Source: a virus
DNA: 31,714 bases
Virus record (IMG/VR): IMGVR_UViG_3300025102_000149
Span: 1 to 31,714 of that record
Reading direction: 5' to 3' (one strand)
Every line of letters starts with the position of its first letter. Position 1 is the stretch's first letter. A model generated the notes under the pieces. That model had not been told where the DNA came from. It ran no database searches and saw only the letters and a list, made by a program, of their open reading frames with translations. Both the position numbers and the translations under genes were made by a program. Shown one piece after another: positions 1 through 9,800 of this stretch.

Positions 1-393
1 CCACAAAGCTTGTGAACACGCTGCCCATCCTACTACACTGGGGTCCCCTCCGTTTCCAACATAATTAGATGCACATAGAGTATATTGTTGTCCCGGTAAC
101 CACATAGACCCTAAATCAACCCCACCCCCTTCAAATGGAACCCAGGAAGTTGTACCAATAGGTGGTCCCCATCCATTAGACCCTGCTGCTTGCGGGTTCT
201 CTGGAAATAAAATTTGCGCACTTTCTTGGAAAGGATTTTCAAAGTCACACACTGTCCAAACATAATAAGATGGTGGTGGTTGATTCTGTGCTCTTCTACT
301 AGATACTATGGGTTGTCTTCTAAAACTACCCCTTTCTACACGATTAGGTATCGATACTTGATTTAATTTTTTATTTGTTTTTTTATCTAACAT
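1..393 (-). CDS. Probable tail adhesin or fiber protein (5' part; runs off the left edge)
   Basis: The frame is open from ATG 393 to base 1, giving 131 codons and no stop, so only the N-terminal part is in the window. Earlier ATGs at 400 and 403 are in another frame that stops after five or six codons, so 393 is the start. It lies 10 nt after the stop of the 1253-aa adhesin. The visible protein has a basic N-terminus (MLDKKTNKKLNQ), a Pro/Arg-rich stretch, then a Trp/Gly/Pro/Cys-rich region (YYVWTVCDFENP; WLPGQQYTLCASNY; VVGWAACS). That composition resembles the C-terminal modules of the upstream adhesin. I infer that it belongs to the same host-contact apparatus. No family is recognised with certainty. 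Confidence 0.7.
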   Translation of the reverse strand, partial: MLDKKTNKKLNQVSIPNRVERGSFRRQPIVSSRRAQNQPPPSYYVWTVCDFENPFQESAQILFPENPQAAGSNGWGPPIGTTSWVPFEGGGVDLGSMWLPGQQYTLCASNYVGNGGDPSVVGWAACSQALW

Positions 394-403
394 TTTTCAT
401 CAT

Positions 404-3400
404 TTACAATATAAAGGCACATCCTCTCCAATAATCATTGGTTAGGGTTGTAGGGTTACAACCACCACCATAACATCCCACATTTTGTGGTTCTGGTGAA
501 ACACCCGTAAATCCAACAAAACCTACAGACGCTGGATTAGGTGACGGGGTATATAGATTCCAAGTACCTGATGCTGGACCTGTTGTTACTTGATAATAAA
601 TAACATCACTTACATTATAATTCTGTGCTGAATTATAGGTATTATATCCTGTGTTAACCCAAGTATTGTATAAATTTTGACAGAATGGGTCAGCTTGGTT
701 AACACCACTTAAATCCGTATACATAGGACCCGCAAATCCATCGGAAGTCTCTGAATTAGACCCACCCAAACACCCTGGTGGATTACTAGGACAACTAACC
801 CAATTTGAATTGGCTGGACTAGGTGTACCTAGTGAACTACCTAGACCAGGTTTCACACAAACCCAACAACATATTTCATTAGTAACAATATTACCTACAC
901 TATAATTGTGAGTAAGGTCAAAGTACCCAGTAAAATAAGAATCTGCTAGAAATTGTACTCCAGTTATATCAATTACTACTTGATTAAAACAATCTTCACA
1001 TGGACTTGGTTGTGGTGCTGGTCCAGTTCCTGGTCCAGTTCCTGTCGGAGTACAATCTGGGTTATTTTGGTTAGGACATAAAAACCAAGGTTTTGCTCTA
1101 TTACCGATATTAAGGTTTGGTTCTGTACCAGGTCCCCAAAAAGGACCACCAGCACCGTTTGCAAAATAACAACACCCATCATGATAAATAAAGTCACCAC
1201 CATCATAAGAAGTGCTAGCATTCCAAACTCCCGCATTATTAACAACATTTACAGTGAATGCCCATGGGGTTCCTATACCTTCAGATTGGATACCTAAACA
1301 CACATCACAAGTTACTTCTTCAGGACAATCGATTGTATACATATTATATTGTTTTAAACCATCACTACATGATTCAAATATTGTTATACCATTATCAAAA
1401 TCATATAAAGTTACTGGATAACCTATAGCTCCTTGACTACCATCACTAATTGTATAAGCGGTATAAGTTGTATTTGCTGCTATGATTTCACCCACTAGAT
1501 TATCTTGTATTGTTCCGTCAGGCATTTCTACTTGTCCGCCTAAAGGAACTGGTACATTTACAAAATAACCACTAGCTAAATCTGGGTTATTAGTTCCATT
1601 ACTATAAGTCTCAAAAGCTCCTAACTGACTTTCTGTCACCCCAGTAAAACAAAATGGTGGTGTATAATTTAATGTCACATAGTCTTGTGGTTCCACCCCA
1701 CTATCTAAGGGTCCCCAATCGGAATATAACCAGTTCATTGGTAGAGTTGCCCAACCTCCTGGAGGATTGAATGTGAAGGTAGCATTTGGATTAGGGTCAA
1801 AGTTGGGGTCACTAGCATCACTTGAAGGTAATGTTAAAGGTTGTGAAACCGATGTTATTCCCCACGGAGCAGACATCTGGATATTAACTGTATAGGTACC
1901 AGGGTTACCGTAAGTATAAGTTAGTTGAGTTGTAGGATATTGTACTGTTTGACCGGGTGTTCCGTCTCCCCAATCTATTGTCCATTGGAAACCTTGTGTA
2001 TCTTCATAAAAACCGAATTCTGTACTATTCTGAACGGTTACAGTCCAAGGTGCACTAGTGGAAGCGGACCATGTAAAATTAGAAAAAGTATCTTTTTGGA
2101 GTATTTCACCATCCCATATACTGTAGTGACCAATATCATTAAAATCTTGCTCTAAAAATATAGTTAGTTGGTTAGAACAGGGTGCGTTATACTGACAACA
2201 AGTATAATCAGTCCCATTAGGGTCACCTGAACAATCTACATTCGTTGAAGGGTTATAGTTGGAGGCTAAAGGGTCTATACAATTAACTTCACATTGGAAC
2301 CAGTAACTATCTGGACCAGCTCCCGGATTTCCACCAAATATTGGGTTTGGGGTGATAGGATTAAACCAGTATCCCCCACTACCTGCAGGATATTCTACAA
2401 CAGTCGCCCAACCATTCCACTGTGAACCTGGTGGATTATACATCCCACTCATTTCTGACGTAACATCCCACACTCCCATGTAAATAGTATCTATAAATCC
2501 ATATTGTATAGCTAAAGGACATGGGTTGGTGTTAGGGTATGCACAACAACAATTTTGTACACCATTATTTACTACACACGGTAAACCACCGGTAGAGGAA
2601 TAATCACCTATAGGGTTTCCATTATAACCATTACAAGGGTCTATAGGTCCACCACCTGGAACTACGTAATAATTAAGTGCACTAGGGTCAGTGCACCCAT
2701 ATAATGCTGTAGGATACACACAACAATCTGTTGGTGAACTTCCCCCTGGTGTGTAACCTGCATAACAATCAACAGCTAAATCATCATAATTACTAGCTAT
2801 TGGGTCTGCACATCCTGCTCCAGGGTAAGTGTTACATAATGGTCCTCCGCAATCATAATCAGGGTCTATTATTTCTATGGTATTAGTATTAATTAAACTT
2901 ATAAAAGCAGTAGGGACTGTATAGGAAGGTCCTACATTGTAACACGCCCAAAAAATAGATTCATTAATAAAACTATTAGAAGTAGAGTTTAGATTTATTA
3001 AAACTGTGTCTCCATTTTGTGAAGCTGTTAATAAATCTGGATTCACTTCTACAGACACTTGGATTATGTCTTGTACGTTTGCCCAAAGAGCTGGTGAGCC
3101 CCAAACTGCACCAATGTTATTACCACAAAGTGTTAAATCTACGACATGTATCTCCTCAGGTGGTAACTCAGGACAATTAGTGTCACATAATTCACCATCA
3201 CAATTATATGGGTATTGTGAGATATCTACTATGGAATTTGGTGGGGTGTCTACTACTAATATATCTACAATTTTAAAACATAAATTACCACAAACGTCAT
3301 CAGGTAAAGAACTACCACCCCCATAGTTTATTGCGACTATTTCACTGTTATTCATATTGACTAACACAACTTCACCTATCTGAGGTCCTTCAGCTCCCCA

Positions 3401-4165
3401 ATTACTATCAAAACCAACATATAATTCTAAGTAACTTGTCCCTTCAATGGGGTTACACGATTTTAGATGAATTCTTGTAAAGAAAATCCCAGTAAAAGTC
3501 CCACAATTATCACAACCAACACCTCCAGGTGTACCAACAGTTACTGGAGGATATTGTACTATATCTATTGCGTAATCGGGTTCATATTGACTACATACAG
3601 CGGTAATATCACCACACACAAAGAACTCGTATGCTCCAGGACCTTCCCAACCCACCTCTTGTTGGTAATCCAAAAACTCATCAGCTGCCACTGGACCAAC
3701 GTATGAAGGTCCATAAATATTAAAAATGGCATTAATAGATTGTCCTGCAGTATATAAATCAATCCAACTAGGTAAACTAGGTAAAGTTTCTAAGATTATT
3801 GGGTCAACATATTGCAGAGCGAGACCACCACCATTTGGTGCTACAAAATTACCTTCACACCCGGCTCCATAACTAATGTTAATAGTAAGTGATTGATAAC
3901 ACTCAACTCCCGGACCACACTCTCCAGCACATGGATTGGGTGCAGGCATTCCACTTGGTGACTGTGGTGGGCCATATAATTTTGTTTTATATTGTGAAGA
4001 AGGTATTTTTGGTGCGGGAACCGCCATTGGTTGTAGGTTCGCCATCTGAGCTTGTGCCACAGTGGTAGCTGTAGTAGTACTACTCATTACAAATGCGTCA
4101 TTACACCCAGGTGTATAAACACCAGGTATGTTACAGGTCCATATTTGATATTTGTAAACGTCCAT
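404..4165 (-). CDS. Large cysteine-rich modular adhesin / putative receptor-binding tail protein
   Basis: A 1253-aa protein built like a surface adhesin. Residues 1-450 are Cys-rich with no recognised family. Three CxDPxAxNY-type repeats lie at 451-484, 490-542 and 629-659, each ending in Cys clusters (DCCVY, NCCCAY, TCCQY); this motif is common in secreted proteins of marine Bacteroidota. A PKD-like domain lies at about 700-765 (IDWGDGTPGQ, then YTYGNPGTYTVNI). Three Trp/Tyr/Cys-rich modules follow at about 980-1030, 1078-1125 and 1168-1248. They have a 'W-x(5)-Y-x2-GD-x-IY' pattern resembling CBM5/12 carbohydrate-binding modules, and the first two are separated by a GTGPGTGP linker. Its ATG overlaps the stop of the 295-aa gene as TAATG, suggesting translational coupling. 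Role inferred: distal tail protein binding host glycans. Family knowledge supports the domain types; the receptor function is inference. The many cysteines are unusual for a virion protein. Confidence 0.8.
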   Translation of the reverse strand: MDVYKYQIWTCNIPGVYTPGCNDAFVMSSTTTATTVAQAQMANLQPMAVPAPKIPSSQYKTKLYGPPQSPSGMPAPNPCAGECGPGVECYQSLTINISYGAGCEGNFVAPNGGGLALQYVDPIILETLPSLPSWIDLYTAGQSINAIFNIYGPSYVGPVAADEFLDYQQEVGWEGPGAYEFFVCGDITAVCSQYEPDYAIDIVQYPPVTVGTPGGVGCDNCGTFTGIFFTRIHLKSCNPIEGTSYLELYVGFDSNWGAEGPQIGEVVLVNMNNSEIVAINYGGGSSLPDDVCGNLCFKIVDILVVDTPPNSIVDISQYPYNCDGELCDTNCPELPPEEIHVVDLTLCGNNIGAVWGSPALWANVQDIIQVSVEVNPDLLTASQNGDTVLINLNSTSNSFINESIFWACYNVGPSYTVPTAFISLINTNTIEIIDPDYDCGGPLCNTYPGAGCADPIASNYDDLAVDCYAGYTPGGSSPTDCCVYPTALYGCTDPSALNYYVVPGGGPIDPCNGYNGNPIGDYSSTGGLPCVVNNGVQNCCCAYPNTNPCPLAIQYGFIDTIYMGVWDVTSEMSGMYNPPGSQWNGWATVVEYPAGSGGYWFNPITPNPIFGGNPGAGPDSYWFQCEVNCIDPLASNYNPSTNVDCSGDPNGTDYTCCQYNAPCSNQLTIFLEQDFNDIGHYSIWDGEILQKDTFSNFTWSASTSAPWTVTVQNSTEFGFYEDTQGFQWTIDWGDGTPGQTVQYPTTQLTYTYGNPGTYTVNIQMSAPWGITSVSQPLTLPSSDASDPNFDPNPNATFTFNPPGGWATLPMNWLYSDWGPLDSGVEPQDYVTLNYTPPFCFTGVTESQLGAFETYSNGTNNPDLASGYFVNVPVPLGGQVEMPDGTIQDNLVGEIIAANTTYTAYTISDGSQGAIGYPVTLYDFDNGITIFESCSDGLKQYNMYTIDCPEEVTCDVCLGIQSEGIGTPWAFTVNVVNNAGVWNASTSYDGGDFIYHDGCCYFANGAGGPFWGPGTEPNLNIGNRAKPWFLCPNQNNPDCTPTGTGPGTGPAPQPSPCEDCFNQVVIDITGVQFLADSYFTGYFDLTHNYSVGNIVTNEICCWVCVKPGLGSSLGTPSPANSNWVSCPSNPPGCLGGSNSETSDGFAGPMYTDLSGVNQADPFCQNLYNTWVNTGYNTYNSAQNYNVSDVIYYQVTTGPASGTWNLYTPSPNPASVGFVGFTGVSPEPQNVGCYGGGCNPTTLTNDYWRGCAFIL
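1021..1044 (-). repeat. 12-bp direct tandem repeat (two copies) in the adhesin linker
   Basis: The plus-strand unit GTCCAGTTCCTG occurs twice back to back. It encodes the Gly-Thr-Gly-Pro linker between the first and second C-terminal modules. The length keeps the reading frame, so copy number could change by slippage without breaking the gene. Confidence 0.75.
2189..2281 (-). repeat. CxDPxAxNY repeat 3 of the adhesin
   Basis: Encodes residues 629-659: CIDPLASNYNPSTNVDC, then a TCCQY close. It is separated from repeat 2 by about 85 residues of unrelated sequence and sits about 40 residues before the PKD-like domain. Confidence 0.65.
2540..2698 (-). repeat. CxDPxAxNY repeat 2 of the adhesin
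   Basis: Encodes residues 490-542: GCTDPSALNYY followed by a longer Gly/Pro-rich insert and an NCCCAY close. The middle section is longer than in repeats 1 and 3. Confidence 0.65.
2714..2815 (-). repeat. CxDPxAxNY repeat 1 of the adhesin
   Basis: Encodes residues 451-484 of the 1253-aa protein: GCADPIASNY, then about 20 residues, then a DCCVY close. It is the first of three related Cys-bounded repeats. Confidence 0.7.
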
Positions 4166-5052
4166 TATGGGTTCATATATTCATAAAATTTTATTGGGTT
4201 ACCAAATGTCCCACACACTGGTCCTACCCCATCGTTTCCACTATAAGTGTCTTCATCATATTCGTTATATTTGTAAGTCCATATATCCCTATTAAAAGTT
4301 AATTTATAGTAAAAATGGTCCTGTGCTTTTACTAAATTAGGTATTGTTAAAAGAGTCGCCTCTTTATTTAACATTTTTAATATTTGTCCATTAGATGCAT
4401 TAAAAAATTTACAAGCTACATAATATTCATCTGGAAACACAATATCTCTTTTCTTTAAAAAATTTATATAATAACCTTCATTTATAGAATCTAAAGCTCC
4501 GAATTCAAAATTTGCAAATTCTATATCATAATATTGTAAAGGGTTATTTGTTGGGTCTTCTCCAAAAGCTTGTAAATATGCTAGACCGTCGTAATTAACT
4601 GACCCTATAGTATTATCAATTAATACTGTTTTTTTGTTTGCGTTATTAATAGGAATAATAATGGTAAAAATTAAACGTTGTGTTGTTGGGTCAGGAGAAT
4701 CAAAATAGTCCATTTTAAAAAAACTTTTTGAGTACGTCTGTTGCCTTCTATAAATTTCTGGCCATGTTATACCTACATTAGAAAAATCTGTAGAGTAGGC
4801 TCCTCCAGTATCGAAAAAATAAAAATCCATTAGTAACCTTCTTTGGGGGTTAGAACTATCATCTAAATAAGTTTCATGTTGGTAGGATGTGGTTTCAAAA
4901 TCTTGGATTAGATTTACTGCGTTTTGGATTTCAACTCTTTCCCAAATTTCTATAAGTTGTTCTCTTCCTACTTCGTCAAAATCCGTAGCTATAGGTAAAG
5001 TAACACCTTTTTCTATATCGTTTATCTTTATTTTAATTCTATTGACAGTCAT
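4165..5052 (-). CDS. Hypothetical structural protein (295 aa) of the baseplate/adhesin block
   Basis: No family recognised. The protein starts MTVNRIKIKINDIEKGV. It is soluble-looking, with mixed charge, many aromatic residues and no signal peptide or membrane segment. Its start lies 14 nt inside the 598-aa gene and its stop overlaps the start of the adhesin (TAATG), so it is probably translated as part of one wedge/adhesin set. From position alone it may be a connector between the baseplate periphery and the adhesin. That is inference; the reading frame itself is secure because of its length and tight packing. Confidence 0.75.
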   Translation of the reverse strand: MTVNRIKIKINDIEKGVTLPIATDFDEVGREQLIEIWERVEIQNAVNLIQDFETTSYQHETYLDDSSNPQRRLLMDFYFFDTGGAYSTDFSNVGITWPEIYRRQQTYSKSFFKMDYFDSPDPTTQRLIFTIIIPINNANKKTVLIDNTIGSVNYDGLAYLQAFGEDPTNNPLQYYDIEFANFEFGALDSINEGYYINFLKKRDIVFPDEYYVACKFFNASNGQILKMLNKEATLLTIPNLVKAQDHFYYKLTFNRDIWTYKYNEYDEDTYSGNDGVGPVCGTFGNPIKFYEYMNP

Positions 5053-6835
5053 CTATTTCTGGTGGTAAAATTATACTTTCGGTAACAAAGTTTTTATCCT
5101 CATCTACAAATACGGGTTTTATATAAAATGGTACCATTTTAAATGGGTAATGTGCGTCATTAGTATATGGATAACCCACACCATTAGTAGGTGAATCAAA
5201 AAACCCTATATCCAATATACTTCTCCATCTCCATAATTGTTCGTTTTGTGAATAATACGAATATTGGGGAACGTATTTATAATTAGCTTCTGTTTCTATA
5301 GCTACAGAATATTTTCTTATAGGTATTCGGTGGTGAGACTGATAAGTATAACCTCCAGGTATTTCACCTCCTGTTGGGGTACTAAAAGTACCCGGATTGA
5401 ATTTAAGTTTATGTGAAATTTCAGAAATAACTCTTTCTTCTAACTCAAATTTACTATACTCTACAAAAGCACCTCTAAAGGTATCTCCCGATACTGGAAA
5501 CTGTATCCCTATCCCCGTACTTATGATATTAGTGGGGTTAAATGATGGAAAGTCGTCCTCTACACCAACTGGAATAAAATTCCAATCCCATCCGTACCCT
5601 AATGAACTCTGAGTATTTTGGGGTCCGTCTGGTAGGTGGTTAATTCCATCCGCCGCATTAGGTTTCCAAATACCACTCATGTTAGTTGAGAAAATAGTAA
5701 GATATAAATCGGTTATAGGTCTATTTAAATTATCAGATAAAACCCCAACATCTAAATCGTTATTAAAATTCCATTCATAACCTTTATACTCGTTTCTCCA
5801 AACCGGGTGACATATTTTACTTACAGGGGAATCCTTATCTAAAAAATATTTTTCTCTTTTAGTAAAGATTCCTTTTTGAAATCCGGTTGTCCCCATAAAA
5901 TAATCTTCTGGATTGGTGAGAAGTTTGTGAATATGTACATAATAATCACATAGAGTTTCTGCACTATTTTGTATGTTGGTTATTTTTCTAAAATTACCTA
6001 CTTGCCCATCTGGTGGTAAGTTAGATGCTGATGGTTCTCTTAAAATAATATTAAAAATATATTCTTCCGTGTTGTAGTCTACACTCCCTAAAGAAAATAC
6101 TTTATCAAACACTTCTCCATTTATATCGGTTAAAAGAGTAGAACCATTTATAGCGTTACTAGTCCCACCATTACCAATTCCTTGGTCAAAAATTACATGG
6201 TCTTCAGCATTTAAACCATGTTTAACAGGACAAATAAATTGTAAGGCTGCTTTACCTTGTATTTCTACATTTTGAGTATAAAAAGGAATTCCAGATTGTG
6301 ATTCAAACTCAACACCCGTTTGTGTTGTATAGTCAGTTAAGTACCTCATAGGTTGTTCACTATCATGTCTATAAACATATGATTCATATAAAGCCCAAGT
6401 ATCTGTTTTTGCAGAAAATTCATTCCATTGGTGCTCTGAAGTTAACCCAAACCAAGGTTGTATAACCCCTTGTGGGATAAAGTCAAAAAACTGAAAAGAT
6501 GGGTAACCACAAGCTTCTGTGTCTGCAGAGGTAGGCATTAAACCCGTAACAGGGTTTGGTACATAATAAAGTTCATAACCAACAAAAGTAGGGTCACTTG
6601 TACAACCGGTTAAAGGATTACTTGTAATTGGCATTATACCACCATAAAGTCTATAAGTACTACTAAATTCTCTTTCTAAATAGTATTGGTTTGGTAGGTT
6701 TACCGTAGCATTTCTATCCCCTTCAATCATATTCAATCGTGAAGCTTCTAACGGCATAGGTATCGACTCGTCTCTATCTAAAGAACCGACATACCTTTGT
6801 GAACCTCTTACTATTCTTATTGAGTCATTATACAT
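5039..6835 (-). CDS. Hypothetical virion structural protein (598 aa), third gene after gp25
   Basis: No family recognised. The sequence is rich in Tyr, Pro, Asn and Gly, as in beta-rich virion proteins, with no membrane segment. A charged stretch near residue 450 (FVEYSKFELEERVISE) leads into a possibly helical section. It overlaps the 1121-aa gene by 8 nt and the 295-aa gene by 14 nt. In T4 the order is gene 6, 7, 8; this gene occupies the gene 8 position behind a gp6-like gene. Equivalence to gp8 rests only on order and size class and is not supported by a motif I can see. A peripheral baseplate or tail protein is the best guess. Confidence 0.75.
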   Translation of the reverse strand: MYNDSIRIVRGSQRYVGSLDRDESIPMPLEASRLNMIEGDRNATVNLPNQYYLEREFSSTYRLYGGIMPITSNPLTGCTSDPTFVGYELYYVPNPVTGLMPTSADTEACGYPSFQFFDFIPQGVIQPWFGLTSEHQWNEFSAKTDTWALYESYVYRHDSEQPMRYLTDYTTQTGVEFESQSGIPFYTQNVEIQGKAALQFICPVKHGLNAEDHVIFDQGIGNGGTSNAINGSTLLTDINGEVFDKVFSLGSVDYNTEEYIFNIILREPSASNLPPDGQVGNFRKITNIQNSAETLCDYYVHIHKLLTNPEDYFMGTTGFQKGIFTKREKYFLDKDSPVSKICHPVWRNEYKGYEWNFNNDLDVGVLSDNLNRPITDLYLTIFSTNMSGIWKPNAADGINHLPDGPQNTQSSLGYGWDWNFIPVGVEDDFPSFNPTNIISTGIGIQFPVSGDTFRGAFVEYSKFELEERVISEISHKLKFNPGTFSTPTGGEIPGGYTYQSHHRIPIRKYSVAIETEANYKYVPQYSYYSQNEQLWRWRSILDIGFFDSPTNGVGYPYTNDAHYPFKMVPFYIKPVFVDEDKNFVTESIILPPEIDDCQ

Positions 6836-9800
6836 AATCTTCTTCTGTATCTATATATCTTTTACTAAATTCATTATAAGCTGTACTACCATTTCTTAAA
6901 CCAAAATAAAAATGGAAGTGTGTAGCTAGTCTCATATCAAAACTTGTAACCCACGGTGGTGTTCCAAAAGGACCGTAAGTAGGTGATGATGGTGCAGCAT
7001 TATTACTTATAGGTGATAATGATGTAACATCAAAATACGGACTTGGTTGGTGGTTTATAGTAATAATTGTGTTAGTGTCCCAATAATTCTGTTGGTCACC
7101 AAATGGGGTGGGACCGTTATCCCAAGGATAGTAAGGTACAATTTGCGTCCAATTTATACCCGTACATATTCCAGTATCACCCCCTAATAAACAATCTCTT
7201 AATGTTTGTTCTTCTACTTTAAAATCAATCACACATATACCAGCTGAGGTAGTACCCTGACATTGTGGTGCACCTACCAACAAACAATTCCAATAAAAAG
7301 GATTGTTTTCTGCTGCTATTTGTGCAGTTGTACCCGCAGGGTTATTTAGTGACTGTTCAAATTCTTGTGGTGTAACAAATTCTGCAATCCCAAATTGGTT
7401 GTTTTGGGAAAAAGCTTGAGCTATATCACCGTCTAAAACTAAATCCGTGTTGTTATTAAAGAAGCAATTTCCTGGTACTGTACCCCAAAAAGGAAAAATG
7501 TTATTCATTCTCCAGAATAATCTTGCAATACCTATATAACTCACTAAATCACTAGTATTTTGACGAGAGGTAGAACCTAATTCTGGCATCATACTACATT
7601 TTTCTGCTCCTGCTGCGGATGAACAAACTTCTTTTAATTGTTTACTAGGCACACCCAGTTCAGTTAAAGTGGTGGAATAAAGTATGTTTGAGAAGGTTCC
7701 CTCTGGATAAGGTAAACTAGGTGACCAAGGTGATGCTCTATAATAAAATTTACCTTGTACTGGTGAATAGTATAACGTTCTTTCACAATAACTTGCCACA
7801 TCATTTACTACTTTCATTTTAAACTGAAAATGGTATAAAAATCCATTTAACCAATCATTATTATAAGTTTCACTAATTCCTCCTTCACATAAAAAGTCAA
7901 AAACCGTTCTTCTTGTTCTCCACTCCATAAGACCTCTCCACACAGAAGAGTTTACTAATAGTAACGCGGATACACAACCACCAATAAAGGCTGCAACAGT
8001 AGCGTATAAGGCTACTTGTACCCCAAGTACTACACCAGCATAAGCATTTATACCCGCTGTACAAAGTGCTTGTAGGAAACCCCCTAAACTTGGGATAATA
8101 GCCGCTAAACAGGCAACAGTAACAATTGCCATTGCAGCAGTTACAACACCCATAAGAACATTCATTGTTCCGTTAATCGCATTTAATACTGTACCACCTA
8201 ACCCAACAGTAAAGCATCCCCATCCAGCACCTCCTCCAGCTGCATTCCAACCTTGTGTTCCCGCATTTGCTTGAGAGTCTATTGGTGTTGCGTTAGCGGA
8301 GGGGAAACCACCAAAAGGTGGAAGAGTTTGACAACTAGCATCTGCATCTGCTCCTGCTGTGGAAGCATTACCACTAACATTTACTAAACTACCAAAATTT
8401 AAAGTTAAAACAAAAGTAAAAAGGTCTGCATTACACTGACAATCTTCACAATCGTCATAATTTTTTAAAGGTAAGGTTATACGAGGACCAGTAACAATAG
8501 CGTGTACAGCGTTAAAAATAACAGTAACTAATAAAAATACAAAAACTGTCCAAGCATTAGGGTAGCCAGGAATCAATCCAATTGCATCGAGTAGGAATCC
8601 TAAAGCCATGTAGATAAGATAAGCGTATAATAACACTATCACCATAGTAATAAGTGTTGAAAAAATATTAGATAAAATATATGAAAACGTATTTTCTTTT
8701 ATTGCATTATTAGAGGGTACGTCGGTTACCAGTCCTGCACAATCTTTTTCTGCTGCAGGTTTTATTCTTTTAATACCTATATGTCTCCATTTACCACTAA
8801 GGAAAAAACCAGCTAAACCACCAACAGGTTTTACCCATTTTTTTAAAAATAAAGAAGTGGTGTAAACCTGTGAATATCTCATACTATAGAAATAATCATT
8901 TGTCGCTATAACATCAGTTAAAGACGGATAATCATTTATGTCTACAGAGAATGAATAAGACGCTTCTTCTGGTGATATTGTACCAGCAACAACATTTGCT
9001 CCAGCGTCAGCAGCTATCGATGTGTATTCTTTAATGTTGGGTACCAGATATTCACCCCTTTTTCTAAGTCTTGCTCCTGAACCATCAGTTAAAAATTTAA
9101 ATCTAAATCTATATTTTCCAGTAGTAGGAATTCCCACAGTTGGGTCGTTAGATATTTCTTCTTCGCCAAATTCGTTAGTTATGGTATAATTCATGTTCAT
9201 AGGAACATTTATTACATATTTACCATCATCATCTATAATAGCTGGAAAATCAAATCTTTCTAAAACCGGTACGGTTTGTCCATTAGTTACCCTTGTGAAA
9301 ATAGTTTGTCTAATAGCTTCTACACTACCAGGCCCACTAACTAAAGAACATTTATCACCTTGTAATCTTCTAGGTACACAATTTCTATTAAGAGAGTTTT
9401 TACCATCATCTGTACCTATAGACCCCATAAAAACAGATGTAGGTTGTATATCTACACCAGAATCTCTTAAATCAAAATCTAAACGATTTATAGCTGCTTT
9501 ACAAATAGATTCTTCCCCCCAAAAAGGAAATACGTCTATTGTTTTTGTTTGGGTTATGATTTGGGGTAATTCATCTATACTCGCAGATTCTTTAAATTTT
9601 GCACCATCAAATTCTCCTTCATTTGCTTTTCCCGTAATAATAATATCTTGTGGACTTAATGAAAAACAACCAATAGAACTCATATCTGTTTCCATTAGTA
9701 TCTGGTGATTCCCTACTGGCACACCATAAATTAAAAAGTCTCCAGAGTCGTTAGTTTTTACCGTAAATTGATAGTATTTGTTGTAGACATAACTTACTTC

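Noticed and set aside
976-1248. 90-aa minus-strand frame inside the adhesin gene
   Set aside because: A shifted-frame shadow of the adhesin; repetitive Leu/Met/Val content follows from the Gly/Thr/Pro codons of the real frame.
9193-9708. 171-aa open frame on the plus strand
   Set aside because: It lies wholly inside the 1121-aa gene on the other strand, and all supported genes are on the minus strand.
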